NCBI RefSeq assembly: GCF_031157255.1
Contig: NZ_JAVIFX010000025.1
Location: 1-64,000 of the forward strand
Length of the DNA: 64,000 bases
Origin: Bradyrhizobium sp. LHD-71
GTDB lineage: Bacteria > Pseudomonadota > Alphaproteobacteria > Rhizobiales > Xanthobacteraceae
Direction of reading: 5' to 3'
Under the pieces are notes generated by a model. The model did no database searches. It worked only from the letters and a program-made list of their open reading frames with translations, and had not been told where the DNA came from. The translations under genes were made by a program, and so were the position numbers. Below, piece after piece: positions 34,078 through 42,922 of the stretch. The stretch's first letter is position 1; the number at the start of each line of letters is the position of its first letter.

Positions 34078-36387
34078 TTAGGTCGACCGCGCGCCCGAAT
34101 GGATCGCCCGCCACACCCGTTCCGGCGTCGCCGGCATATCGAGATGACGGACGCCGACGCCCGCCAACGCGTTGCAGATCGCGTTCATGGTCGCAGCCAG
34201 CGCGCCGACCGTCCCCGCCTCGCCAACCCCCTTGACCCCAAGAGGATTGAGCGCCGTCGGCACCTCGACATTGTCGCAGGTGAAGCTCGGCAGATCGTTG
34301 GCGCGCGGCATCGCATAGTCCATGAACGAGCCTGTCAGGAGCTGGCCCGTGCCCGGCTCATGGGCGATGACCTCCTGCAACACCTGGCCCATCCCCTGGG
34401 CAACGCCCCCGTGAATCTGGCCTTCGACGAACTGCGGATGCAACACGCGCCCAACGTCCTCGACGCCGACATAGCCGATGACCTCGACCCGCCCGGTATC
34501 CGGATCGATCTCGACCTCGCAGATATGGCAGCCGTTCGGATAGGTTGGCTGAGCAAGCTTGAAGTCTCCCGCGCCGGTCAGGCCCTCGTCATTGCCTGTC
34601 AATGCAGCGACCTCGGCCAGCGACAGCGAGCGATCGGTGCCGGCGATGCGAAAGCGTCCGTCTGCGAATTCGATGTCCGCCACTGCCGCTTCGAGACGGT
34701 TGGCCGCGAGTTGCTTGCCCTGCTCGAGAAGCTTGTCGATGCTGATTGAGACTGCCGAGCCACCAAGGGTCAGCGCTGCCGATCCGCCGTTACCTTTGCC
34801 GCGCTGGACCTGATCGGTGTCACCATAGACGTAGTCGATCGTCTCGATCGGAACGCCGAGACGTTGCGCGACGATGTCTGAGAACGAGGTCTCCAACCCC
34901 TGCCCGACGGACATGGCGCCTGCGCGCAGCCGCACACTGCCGTCGGCCTTCGCTTCGATCCACGCGAAGTCGGTTGCGGGCCGCGCGAATGGGCCTGCCG
35001 CCACCTCGATCGGATTGGCGATGCCGATTCCGCGCAGCTTGCCGCGCTTTTTCGCCTCCTTGCGTCGCGCGGCGAAATCCTTGTAGCCGGCGAGCTCGGC
35101 TGCGCGCTCCATGCCCTTGATGAAGTCGCCGCAATCATAGGTGAAGACGAACGGTGTCTTGTAGGGCATCGCCTCAGGTGGAATGAGGTTGCGCCTGCGC
35201 AAGTCGAACGGATCGATGTTCATCTCCTGCGCCGCGACGTCGATCAAACGCTCGATCGCATAAGTCGCGTCAGGCCGGCCGGCGCCGCGATAGGGTGCGG
35301 TCGGCGTCGTGTGGGTGAAGATGCCAGTCGCCTGGCCAAGAATCTTCGGTGTGCGATAGACACCGGCGATCCCGCCGAAATTGCCAATCGGCGAGATCGA
35401 CCGTGCCGATAGATAAGCGCCGATGTTGACGCGATAGCTGACGCTGAGCGCCGTGAAATGTCCGCGCTTATCCAGGCCGAGCGCAGCGTCGATTTCGATA
35501 TCGCGCGCATGCTCGTCGGCAAGAAAGGCTTCCGATCGGTCGGCCACCCATTTCACGGGCAGCCGCAGTTTCTTCGCAGCCCAGAAGACGATCGACTCCT
35601 CGCGCACCAGGCCCGACTTCATGCCGAAGGACCCGCCGACATCGGTCGCAACCACACGCAATGCCGTCTTCTCCATGCCAAACATGGCGGCAAGCGCATC
35701 ACGCAGATTGTGCGGGCTCTGGTAGCTGACGTGCAGCGTTGGTCGACCGTCCTTGTCGACGTATCCCACCGCGCTGCGCGGCTCCATCGGGTTCGCCGAC
35801 ACGCGTGTGGAGATCGACACCAACCGGGCGACGTGATGCGAATCCTTCAAGGCTCGTTCGACGTCTGCCGCGTCGCCCTTGCTCCAGTGGTAGGCTACAT
35901 TATCCGGCATCATCTCCCACACTGCCGGCGCCCGGTCGGCTGTCGCCTCAGCCACTGTCGCGGCCGCGGGAAATGCCTGGTACGTGACGTCCACGAGTTC
36001 CGCCGCGTCGCGCGCGGCATCGAGCGATTTCGCAATCACCATCGCCACGGGTTCGCCAAGGAATCGCACACGATCCCGCACCAGTGGCGGGCGCGGTGTC
36101 TCTGTCACTTCCACGCCGCCCGGCCGCTGCAATTTGGTGGGCAGGTTGTAATCGCGCACGCCGTCAGCATCGAGGTCCGCGGCAGTGAACACCGCGACGA
36201 CGTCTGTGGCCTGCCTGGCCGCGACCGTATCGATCGCGTCGATCCGGGCGTGAGCATGCGGCGACCGCACGAACACGACGTGGTTCACGTTCTTCAGAGC
36301 GACATCGCCGGCATACAGTCCCCTGCCCTGGGTCAGACGAAAATCCTCGCGCCTGTGCACGACGCGGCCATACTTGATGTCCTGCAT
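34078..36387 (-). CDS. Molybdenum hydroxylase large subunit (xanthine oxidase/CoxL form II-like)
   Basis: 769 residues that bind the molybdopterin cofactor and hydroxylate an aldehyde, purine or aromatic heterocycle. Seen: DFRLTQGRGLYAGDV at the start (Ald_Xan_dh_C), TDVGGSFGMKSG, APYRGAGRPDATYAIERL (the form-II type loop, unlike the C-S-F-R loop of true CO dehydrogenase) and the catalytic Glu in GVKGVGEAGTVGA. Normally such subunits work with a FAD subunit and a 2Fe-2S subunit; neither gene is in this cluster. Upstream on the same strand are the ankyrin-like and amidohydrolase genes (15- and 39-base gaps), so one operon is likely. Confidence 0.9.
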   Translation of the reverse strand: MQDIKYGRVVHRREDFRLTQGRGLYAGDVALKNVNHVVFVRSPHAHARIDAIDTVAARQATDVVAVFTAADLDADGVRDYNLPTKLQRPGGVEVTETPRPPLVRDRVRFLGEPVAMVIAKSLDAARDAAELVDVTYQAFPAAATVAEATADRAPAVWEMMPDNVAYHWSKGDAADVERALKDSHHVARLVSISTRVSANPMEPRSAVGYVDKDGRPTLHVSYQSPHNLRDALAAMFGMEKTALRVVATDVGGSFGMKSGLVREESIVFWAAKKLRLPVKWVADRSEAFLADEHARDIEIDAALGLDKRGHFTALSVSYRVNIGAYLSARSISPIGNFGGIAGVYRTPKILGQATGIFTHTTPTAPYRGAGRPDATYAIERLIDVAAQEMNIDPFDLRRRNLIPPEAMPYKTPFVFTYDCGDFIKGMERAAELAGYKDFAARRKEAKKRGKLRGIGIANPIEVAAGPFARPATDFAWIEAKADGSVRLRAGAMSVGQGLETSFSDIVAQRLGVPIETIDYVYGDTDQVQRGKGNGGSAALTLGGSAVSISIDKLLEQGKQLAANRLEAAVADIEFADGRFRIAGTDRSLSLAEVAALTGNDEGLTGAGDFKLAQPTYPNGCHICEVEIDPDTGRVEVIGYVGVEDVGRVLHPQFVEGQIHGGVAQGMGQVLQEVIAHEPGTGQLLTGSFMDYAMPRANDLPSFTCDNVEVPTALNPLGVKGVGEAGTVGALAATMNAICNALAGVGVRHLDMPATPERVWRAIHSGARST

Positions 36388-36402
36388 TCCACTATCCGTT
36401 GA

Positions 36403-36804
36403 TCAACCGTGCGCGGGCGTGCGCAAGAAATCGGCAACCGGCGCAGCCATGGGTCCGCCCGCCTCGGCGTGGGTCAGCAGCGCGATGCCATGCGGACCTT
36501 TCCATGTCCGCGCGTGCGGGATTGCTTCAAGCATGGCGCGAACAATCGGCAGATATCCCAGCATAGCCGCGGCAAAGATATCCATCCGCGCCCCATGTTC
36601 GATGAGGCAGAGCGCGATATCCCGCCGCCCCACATGGGCCGCCGCTCCGAGCCCCGTCTCCCAGTCGCCGCCACCCCAGTCCCAGGCCGCATTGACGAGC
36701 ATCGGATACTCCGCCAGCAGCCTTCGGACCCGGTCGAGATCGCCATGCGCCTTGCTCACAAACTCGTTCACAAGATCCGGGGCGAGACGATCCTTGTCTG
36801 GCAT
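36403..36804 (-). CDS. Small ankyrin-repeat-like protein
   Basis: 133 residues with about three ankyrin-like units: HGDLDRVRRLLAEYPMLVNA, HVGRRDIALCLIEHGARMD and LGYLPIVRAMLEAIPHA. The units show the usual helix-turn-helix spacing with G-D/R-x-x-V/I-x-x-L-L. It is cytoplasmic, without signal peptide, and would act by binding another protein. Lying between an amidohydrolase and a molybdenum hydroxylase subunit, it may be a partner of one of them; this is inference only. Confidence 0.75.
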   Translation of the reverse strand: MPDKDRLAPDLVNEFVSKAHGDLDRVRRLLAEYPMLVNAAWDWGGGDWETGLGAAAHVGRRDIALCLIEHGARMDIFAAAMLGYLPIVRAMLEAIPHARTWKGPHGIALLTHAEAGGPMAAPVADFLRTPAHG

Positions 36805-36843
36805 CTTTAGTCCTCCGCTGGGACCGAGAGTGATCCTGCACTG

Positions 36844-37893
36844 CTATAGGCTTATCTTGTAAACGTCGGCCGCGGTGCCTTCGAACATGCGGTTTTTCTC
36901 AGCCTCGCTGTATGGCGCTCCGATGCGCTTCAGCGCATTCCAGATCACCTGATAGCTGCACTGGCCCTTGTCGGGCGGGAAATTGCTTTCGAACATGCAG
37001 CGGTTCGGGCCGAATGCCTCGATGCACGTTTCCATATAGGGCCGCCACGCGCTCGCGAGCTCTTCGGACGACGCGGGCTTGGGACGCGTGTGGAAATCGT
37101 GGCCGAGCAGCATCATCGCCAACCCGCCGAGCTTGACGACGACGTTTTCGCACCTTGCGATGTCCTGGATAGACGCCTTCCAGGTCTTGAAGATTTCATC
37201 ACGCCGGTTTGCGTAGACACCGAGCCCAACCGGGCCACCGCAATGGTCCATGATGATGCGCTGATCCGGAAACGCGCGGGCCAGAGCGGCAAGCTCTGGA
37301 ATCTGCGGGTGGAAAAGCCACGCATCGAAGGTCAGCCCGAGCGGACCGAGTTGGGCAAAGCCTTTGCGAAACCGCGGATCGGCCAGCAGCTCCTTTGGCC
37401 GCATCGCGTAAGTGCCGGCAACGACCGGGTCGGCGTCCCAGGCAGACGAATGGCGGATGCCACGATAGCGACCGTTGCCGGCCTTGATCTGCGCCTCGAG
37501 CACCGGTTTCGCGTCGTCACCCAGCAGGAGATCGACGTGGCTGACGATCGCGGCATTCACTTGACATTCGCCGTAGCCGCCGCTCGCACTCTGCGCGGCG
37601 ACGCCATTGGCGAACTCGACTTCGCCAACCGGTTTGAAGGCGTCCGGTCCGTTTGCGCGATACATCGAACGGCAATCGACATAAACAGTGGCAACGACGT
37701 TGTGGCCCGAGGCCACGTCGTCGGTGAGCTCCTCGAGCAGGTAGCGGCCGCCTTGACGATCCCACAAATGATGATGCGGATCGATGATGCGCCGGGCCGG
37801 ATCGATGATCTCCTCGCTGTACTGGGCCAGCCAGTCTGCGCGCGGCTCGGCATAGAGACCGCTCTTCGGCACGACGACGCTCGAGGACACCAT
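36844..37893 (-). CDS. Amidohydrolase family protein (PF04909 TIM barrel)
   Basis: 349 residues. The metal-binding HHH of RIIDPHHHLWD is at residues 40-42, with further barrel motifs VVATVYVDCRSMY, YRGIRHSSAWD, IIMDHCGGPVG and RCMFESNFPPDK. The family includes lactonases and decarboxylases such as 2-pyrone-4,6-dicarboxylate hydrolase. Likely first gene of a three-gene minus-strand operon with the ankyrin-like and molybdenum hydroxylase genes; together this suggests breakdown of a ring compound. Confidence 0.88.
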   Translation of the reverse strand: MVSSSVVVPKSGLYAEPRADWLAQYSEEIIDPARRIIDPHHHLWDRQGGRYLLEELTDDVASGHNVVATVYVDCRSMYRANGPDAFKPVGEVEFANGVAAQSASGGYGECQVNAAIVSHVDLLLGDDAKPVLEAQIKAGNGRYRGIRHSSAWDADPVVAGTYAMRPKELLADPRFRKGFAQLGPLGLTFDAWLFHPQIPELAALARAFPDQRIIMDHCGGPVGLGVYANRRDEIFKTWKASIQDIARCENVVVKLGGLAMMLLGHDFHTRPKPASSEELASAWRPYMETCIEAFGPNRCMFESNFPPDKGQCSYQVIWNALKRIGAPYSEAEKNRMFEGTAADVYKISL

Positions 37894-38190
37894 CCGATCA
37901 CTCCCTTGATGCTGCGGCCCGTACTACCGCGCCGGGCTCTTGTAACGACCGAGGCTAGCAAGAGCGACGCGACATGGGGAGCCTCCGACCGCGCATGCCG
38001 CGCCACGCTCAATCGCATTGCACCCTTTCCTTGGCTTCGCCGGTGTGCAGAATGCCTGCGCCAGTGTGCCGGCTCGCGTTCGCGTCGCTTTGCGGCGATC
38101 TCGTCTGCGAAAATGCGAGAACCAAGTGCACGAGCAAGGAACGTCAAGTTCAAGACGCGCGACAAGACAATAACAGGGTGGAATGAGCGC
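37894..38190. other. Divergent intergenic region
   Basis: 297 bases between the amidohydrolase and the carboxymuconolactone-decarboxylase-family gene, read in opposite directions. It must hold both promoters. I see no clear palindrome, riboswitch-like fold or short gene. Long open frames crossing it in both directions are antisense extensions in high-GC DNA. Confidence 0.5.
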
Positions 38191-38760
38191 ATGAGACTGG
38201 CAAAGCCCCGCATCGAGCCGGTGCCGGACGACAAGTTGAGCGCGGATCAGGCCGAACTGCTGGCGCCCATGCTCGAGAGCGGGCGTGTGCTGAACATTTT
38301 TCGCACGCTCGTGACCGCACCAAAGGCCGCGAAGGGCTTCTTCGCGTGGGCGAACTACGTGCTGTCGCGCCGCAATGATTTGCCCGCGCGCGAGCGCGAA
38401 ATCGTCATCCTGCGCATCGGCTTTCTTTGCAAATCCGGTTACGAATGGACGCAGCATACGCGCATCGCGATCAAGGCGGGCCTGAGCGAGGACGAGATCG
38501 CGCGCATCAAGGTCGGCGCCAATGCGCCAGGCTGGAGCGCCGCCGACGCAGCGCTGCTCAATGCCAGCGACGAACTGCACCACGATCAATTCATTAGCGA
38601 CGCAACTTGGTCCGCGCTGCGGAACAATTTCACCGAGAAGCAATGCATGGATGTGGTGTTCACCGCCGGGCAGTACACGCAGGTGTCGATGATCCTGAAC
38701 ACGTTCGGCGTGCAGCTCGACAAGGGGCAAACGCTCGACCCCGAGTTGAAAGGTTTCTAG
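38191..38760 (+). CDS. Carboxymuconolactone decarboxylase/AhpD-family protein
   Basis: 189 residues. The CMD core is residues ~45-130: NIFRTLVTAPKAAKGFFAWANYVL, REREIVILRIGFLCKSGYEW and QHTRIAIKAGLSEDEIARI. The Glu-Trp...His set of the catabolic subgroup is present while the redox CxxC of AhpD is absent (only LCKSGYEW), so decarboxylase- or lactone-type activity or a non-redox role is more likely. Start ATG at 38191 gives family length. The Bug receptor gene begins 3 bases after its stop, so they are one operon. Confidence 0.85.
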   Translation: MRLAKPRIEPVPDDKLSADQAELLAPMLESGRVLNIFRTLVTAPKAAKGFFAWANYVLSRRNDLPAREREIVILRIGFLCKSGYEWTQHTRIAIKAGLSEDEIARIKVGANAPGWSAADAALLNASDELHHDQFISDATWSALRNNFTEKQCMDVVFTAGQYTQVSMILNTFGVQLDKGQTLDPELKGF

Positions 38761-38763
38761 AGC

Positions 38764-39726
38764 ATGCGCATCCTTCGGACGTTCGTCGTGCTGGTCGCGC
38801 TCCTCACCGGTTGGCAGGTGGCGGCCGCTCAGGACTATCCGTCGAGGCCGGTGAAGATCATCGTTCCGTTCGCCGCCGGGTCATCGACCGACGTGCTGGC
38901 ACGGGTTCTGGCCAAGGATCTGCAGCGACAGCTCGGACAGCCATTCATCGTCGAGAACAAGGCCGGCGCCGACGGCGTGATCGCAGCTCAGGCCGTGATC
39001 GCGGCCGAGCCGGACGGCAACACGCTGTTCGTGACCACCCACACCTCGCAGGCAGCAAATGTCAGCCTGTTCAAATCGCTGCCCTACGATCCGCTCAGGG
39101 ATTTCAGCCCGATCAGCCGCCTGACCTCCGGACAGTTCATTCTCGCCGTCAATCCCACGGTGCCGGCCAAGAGCGTCGACGAACTCATCGGACACATCAA
39201 GGCCAACCCGGGCAAGTACAGCTATGCGACCGCCAACGCGACTTCGACGGTGGCGATGGCATGGCTGGCCGCATTGAAGGATCTCGAAATCGTCCGGGTC
39301 AACTATGCCTCGGCACCACGCGCCGTTGCCGACCTGCTCGCAAATCATGTGCAGCTCACCTTCGGCGATCAGGCCAATGTCGCACCGCTGGTGCAGGACG
39401 GAAGGCTTACCGGACTCGCCGTAACAGGCGTCAGCCGATCCGATCTCGTGCCTGCACTGCCGACGATGCGTGAGGCCGGCGTAAGCGAACTCGTGCTGAA
39501 TTCGTGGGCGGCGCTGTACGGCCCGGCAAAGCTGCCAGCCGCAATCATCGACAAGCTGAACAAGGCGGTGCTCGCCGCCTATTCCGAGGCGGACGTCGTA
39601 AAGGCGCTCAAGACAGCTGGCTACGACCTAGTCCCATCCACGCCGGCTGAGCTTGCGGCGTTCAACAAGCAGCAGATCGAGGTCTGGCGCACGGCCGTAA
39701 CACTCGGCAAGATTGAGCCGCGCTGA
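38764..39726 (+). CDS. Bug/TctC-family periplasmic receptor
   Basis: 320 residues. Signal peptide ILRTFVVLVALLTGWQVAAAQ; mature DYPSRPVKIIVPFAAGSSTDVLARVLA; then FIVENKAGADGVIAAQAVIA and YSYATANATSTVAMAWL. The ligand is probably an organic acid; tight coupling to the CMD-family gene and closeness to the amidohydrolase operon suggest it brings in the compound those enzymes degrade. No TctAB genes. Confidence 0.9.
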   Translation: MRILRTFVVLVALLTGWQVAAAQDYPSRPVKIIVPFAAGSSTDVLARVLAKDLQRQLGQPFIVENKAGADGVIAAQAVIAAEPDGNTLFVTTHTSQAANVSLFKSLPYDPLRDFSPISRLTSGQFILAVNPTVPAKSVDELIGHIKANPGKYSYATANATSTVAMAWLAALKDLEIVRVNYASAPRAVADLLANHVQLTFGDQANVAPLVQDGRLTGLAVTGVSRSDLVPALPTMREAGVSELVLNSWAALYGPAKLPAAIIDKLNKAVLAAYSEADVVKALKTAGYDLVPSTPAELAAFNKQQIEVWRTAVTLGKIEPR

Positions 39727-40136
39727 TCTCGGACCTGAACAAGCGCACCTTTGCGATGATCTGATTTCGCACAGCAATAGCGCACGACATTTTCGGCCGC
39801 GTCTATTGCTTCCTTTCCGGCAGCACAGCCGTGCGCAATCGGGTCGTTGTGCAGACATTCTGCAGCAACCTTGCTCGTCGGCATTTGGCCTGCGAAGCCA
39901 CTCGTCGCTGCGGCGCAACGCAACAAGTCATAGACTCCATCGCGCAACATCGCTTGCCAAACAGAAGCGGTGCGTGTTGACTTGACGAAACCGCGACAAC
40001 AGCGGTGCCTGCTAAAGAGCGTAGAAACGCTTTCTGGTCACAACAAGAAGAAGCGCGCGTCCTTCGTGCAGTGCTTACGTGCTGTACGTTCCGCATAATC
40101 GCCGAAAGCCGACACAATTTTGGGGGGAGTGCATGG
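39727..40136. other. Intergenic region upstream of Crp/Fnr gene
   Basis: 410 bases without a supported gene. The Crp/Fnr frame is open back to 40005, but the ATG at 40137 with GGAG 7 bases before it is a better start. Overlapping -35-like sites TTGACT and TTGACG occur at 39977-39987, with GCTAAA at 40011-40016 as a poorly spaced -10, so no promoter is called. No FNR-box dyad (TTGAT-N4-ATCAA) was seen. Confidence 0.4.
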
Positions 40137-40907
40137 ATGCTGAGATTCAGAGACCGTACGACTGACGCCCCGCACCGGGGCGGGGTTGTTCAGAACGATT
40201 TTCTGGCGACCCTCTGTCCCGCGGACTTCGAACACCTGCGACCCTTCCTCCAGCCGGTCGAGCTGAAGCGGCACGCAATCATTCACGAAGCGAACAAGCC
40301 AGTCGATGCGGTCTATTTCGTGGAGAGCGGCATCGTGTCGCGCGTTGCGCGAACGCAGGCCGACGGCGCGGTCGAGGTCGCCGTCGTCGGCCGCTCCGGC
40401 CTGGTGGGCCTGTCCGTCATCCTCGGCACCAACATCGCCCTGCATCGGACTGTGGTGCAGATTCCGGGATCGGCGCTGCGCATCCCGGCGGCCGATCTGC
40501 AAGCGATCATGGCGAAAAACCCGACGATCAGAGACCACCTGCTTCGCTACGTGCAACTGCTCATGAACCAGAAGGCGCAAGTCGCGCTCTGCAATGCCAA
40601 GCATGAAATCGACAAGCGTGTGGCCCGTTGGCTGCTGCTGGCCCATGATCGCGTCGCAGGCAATCAGCTTCCGGTCACGCACGATCTGTTGGCGATGATG
40701 CTTGGCGTCCGGCGCGCCGGCATCTCCGAAGCGCTCGCCGAGCTCGAGGACAAGGGCGTAATCTCCAAAGCCAGGGGGGCGCTCAGGATCGTCAGCCGCG
40801 AGGCGCTCAAGGCGCAGGCCTGCGAGTGCTACAAGATCATCGACGACCGATTTTCCTGGCAGCGCGCGATGACGCATTATGAGCATCGTCTCCAGCCGGA
40901 CTCCTGA
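40137..40907 (+). CDS. Crp/Fnr-family transcriptional regulator
   Basis: 256 residues. A cyclic-nucleotide-binding-like domain spans ~15-140 (LRPFLQPVELKRHAIIHEA, VVGRSGLVGLSVILG) and a Crp-type winged helix-turn-helix ~155-225 (RWLLLAHDRVAGNQLPVTHDLLA, MMLGVRRAGISEALAELEDKG). It lacks the N-terminal Cys set of oxygen-sensing FNR, so the signal is unknown. The family often controls porins and adaptation to oxygen or starvation, but it is convergent with the porin gene and shares no promoter with it. Confidence 0.9.
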   Translation: MLRFRDRTTDAPHRGGVVQNDFLATLCPADFEHLRPFLQPVELKRHAIIHEANKPVDAVYFVESGIVSRVARTQADGAVEVAVVGRSGLVGLSVILGTNIALHRTVVQIPGSALRIPAADLQAIMAKNPTIRDHLLRYVQLLMNQKAQVALCNAKHEIDKRVARWLLLAHDRVAGNQLPVTHDLLAMMLGVRRAGISEALAELEDKGVISKARGALRIVSREALKAQACECYKIIDDRFSWQRAMTHYEHRLQPDS

Positions 40908-40914
40908 TCCAGAA

Positions 40915-40948
40915 AAAATCCCCGGCAGGTTGCCCTGCCGGGGATTTT
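40915..40948. terminator. Bidirectional Rho-independent terminator
   Basis: A perfect 15-bp stem (40915-40929 with 40934-40948, AAAATCCCCGGCAGG) closes a 4-base loop TTGC. The stem has an A run on the left and a T run on the right, so it can act on both strands. It lies between the convergent Crp/Fnr and porin genes and is the clearest terminator in the window. Confidence 0.92.
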
Positions 40949-40973
40949 CTTATGCCGTCTCAGACAAGACCGA

Positions 40974-42557
40974 TCAGAAGAAGCGTCGAACCGAGAAAAT
41001 GCCCGAGAATACGTTCTGGTCTCTGATCTCGTAGGCAGCGTTCGGCTTGAAGCCCGAGATCACCGGCTGGTTGTAGACGACGTTGTCGCCATGGCTCACG
41101 TGGTGGTTGGTCCACATGAACTCCACGCCGATCGTCAGGTCGCGAACAGGCGTCCAGTACGTCCGGGTACCGGCACCGTAGATGCGGTAGTCGAAGTTGC
41201 AGGCGCCGGTGTTGGAGATATTGACACCACCCACGGTGAGCGTGCCGGTGGTGCTGCCGATCCCGAACCGCGAGCACAGGATCGCATTGGCCGTGTCGCT
41301 GTAGTCCAGCACCTGAGCGCCGCCGAACACCGAGGTCCGCCACTCAGGGGTCCAGCCGTGCTCGAAGGCGATCGATCCGCCATAGGCGGTCGTCAGCTCC
41401 TGGCCGGTCGGGCCAACTGCGATGCCTGCGCCGGTACGCGGCCCCGAGGTGTACACGGAGTCGAAGAGGTACGTACCGGCGATACTACCGTAGGTGAGGA
41501 GGCCGTTCGAGCCGCCGTAGATGCCGAACGCCGAGCCCTGGCCGATGTTGGCGAATACGTCGGTGGTCGCACCCTTCGAATACGTGCCGCCGATATACAG
41601 AGCGTCGTTGATACCGGTTGGGACGTTGAACTTGAAGGCCGCGTTCACGCCATAGCCGACCTTGTCGGACGGGGCGCCGGCAAGCTCGGAGCAGCCGCCG
41701 AGGAGAACCGTGGTGGTGCCGGAGACACCGCCGCAATTGTAGGCGACGTGGTTGTTGACGACCATGCCGGACAGGTGGAAGCCACCCCAGGCCTGGTCGA
41801 TGCGGAGCTGACCGACGATCTCCGGCCAGGTGTTGCCGCCGCGGGTGTCAAGTCCTGAGGTGAGGCCGAGAATCGTCAGCGGGTTGGCGCCGTTATAGTT
41901 GCCCCGCTTGCGCTCCTTGCCATCTTCCACCGACAGGGTGCCGGAGACGCCATTGCCGAACTGATACGTGTAAGCGGCAACGAAGCGGCCGCCGGCGGTG
42001 TCCGGATTGCCGAGCCAGCCGTTGGTGCCCCACTTGTAGGCATAGGCCCACGGGTTGTCGAAGTACGACGTGCCGGCGCGGCCGATGGTGAAGCCGCCCC
42101 ACTGGATGATGCCCGAGTCGATCGCGATGACCCCGGCGCTCGAGCCGGGGCCAGACGTCAGAAGGCCATTCGGCGTGTTGACCTCGGCGCGCACCACCGA
42201 GAACGTGCGCAACGTGCCGAACGCTGTCTGCGTGCGTGTATCGACGTTAGTGAACACGCGGCTACGAGCGAAGAAGTGGTCCCGATCGCGCGTGCGCGTG
42301 TTGTTGCCGGTGCCGTCCGTCGTCCACTGCTGCAGAAGCGTACCACGCGCATTGAAATTGAGTTCGGCGCGGATGTGACCGCCGATCCGGATACAGGTGT
42401 CAGTGCCGGGGATGTAATAGAATCCTGCGCCATACAGAGAACAGATCTTTACGTATTCGACCGGCTTGGCCTTCACCGGTAGGTCGGCCGCCTGCGCCCC
42501 CGTCAATGCGACCACTCCCGCCGCAGAGCCGAGGAGTAGGCTCCTAATCATCGTCAT
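40974..42557 (-). CDS. Outer-membrane porin (Porin_2 family)
   Basis: 527 residues. Signal peptide MTMIRSLLLGSAAGVVALTGAQA, then the family hallmark ADLPVKAKPVEYVKIC, GAGFYYIPGTDTCIRIGGHIRAEL with a Cys pair, alternating beta strands and a Phe at the C-terminus (IFSVRRFF), the assembly signal. It allows diffusion of small hydrophilic molecules through the outer membrane. The ATG at 42557 has GGAGG 7 bases upstream. It is longer than the roughly 350-500 residues more usual for rhizobial porins; extra Gly/Ser/Thr loops fill the middle. Confidence 0.93.
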   Translation of the reverse strand: MTMIRSLLLGSAAGVVALTGAQAADLPVKAKPVEYVKICSLYGAGFYYIPGTDTCIRIGGHIRAELNFNARGTLLQQWTTDGTGNNTRTRDRDHFFARSRVFTNVDTRTQTAFGTLRTFSVVRAEVNTPNGLLTSGPGSSAGVIAIDSGIIQWGGFTIGRAGTSYFDNPWAYAYKWGTNGWLGNPDTAGGRFVAAYTYQFGNGVSGTLSVEDGKERKRGNYNGANPLTILGLTSGLDTRGGNTWPEIVGQLRIDQAWGGFHLSGMVVNNHVAYNCGGVSGTTTVLLGGCSELAGAPSDKVGYGVNAAFKFNVPTGINDALYIGGTYSKGATTDVFANIGQGSAFGIYGGSNGLLTYGSIAGTYLFDSVYTSGPRTGAGIAVGPTGQELTTAYGGSIAFEHGWTPEWRTSVFGGAQVLDYSDTANAILCSRFGIGSTTGTLTVGGVNISNTGACNFDYRIYGAGTRTYWTPVRDLTIGVEFMWTNHHVSHGDNVVYNQPVISGFKPNAAYEIRDQNVFSGIFSVRRFF

Positions 42558-42922
42558 CTCAAACCTCCAAAGTTTGCGTTTCCCCATCCGCTTCGCGCCT
42601 CTCGAACCCCCGCTTCGGCGCGAGCGACTTTGAGCGAAACCTTGACGGGACGACTCGGGATGCCCCCCTCTGTCGCGAGAAAAACATCGCGCATGCCTTC
42701 TCGGCGCGCACTTTCGATGTCGGTACGCTAACGCGCACAGAAAGGCGTTTCGGGAACAAGTGTTGTACGAACAACACGCCTGGTCGGGCGCACGCGAACG
42801 CGGATTTTGTCAATGGCGATATAGGCTTGCCAGTGCGCCGGCGATGCGATTTGGTCACCCTAGGGCTAGGCAGGGGAACGATCCGGAGTGCCGTCAAGGC
42901 GACATCAACGCGAGATACCGAA
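42558..42922. promoter_or_regulatory. Divergent porin/L,D-transpeptidase region with 18-base dyad
   Basis: 365 bases without a gene between divergent genes. An 18-base near-perfect palindrome, GTGTTGTACGAACAACAC, lies at 42760-42777 (only the A/A pair near the centre is mismatched), about 200 bases from the porin start and 150 from the L,D-transpeptidase start. Its length and symmetry are those of an operator for a dimeric repressor. The rest holds no obvious structure. Confidence 0.45.

Noticed and set aside
34078-36387. Carbon monoxide dehydrogenase CoxL
   Set aside because: The active loop reads PYRGAGR and not the Cys-containing form-I loop, and coxM/coxS are absent.
39977-40016. Promoter for the Crp/Fnr gene from TTGACT/TTGACG and GCTAAA
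   Set aside because: Spacing exceeds 20 bases, so the match is not convincing.
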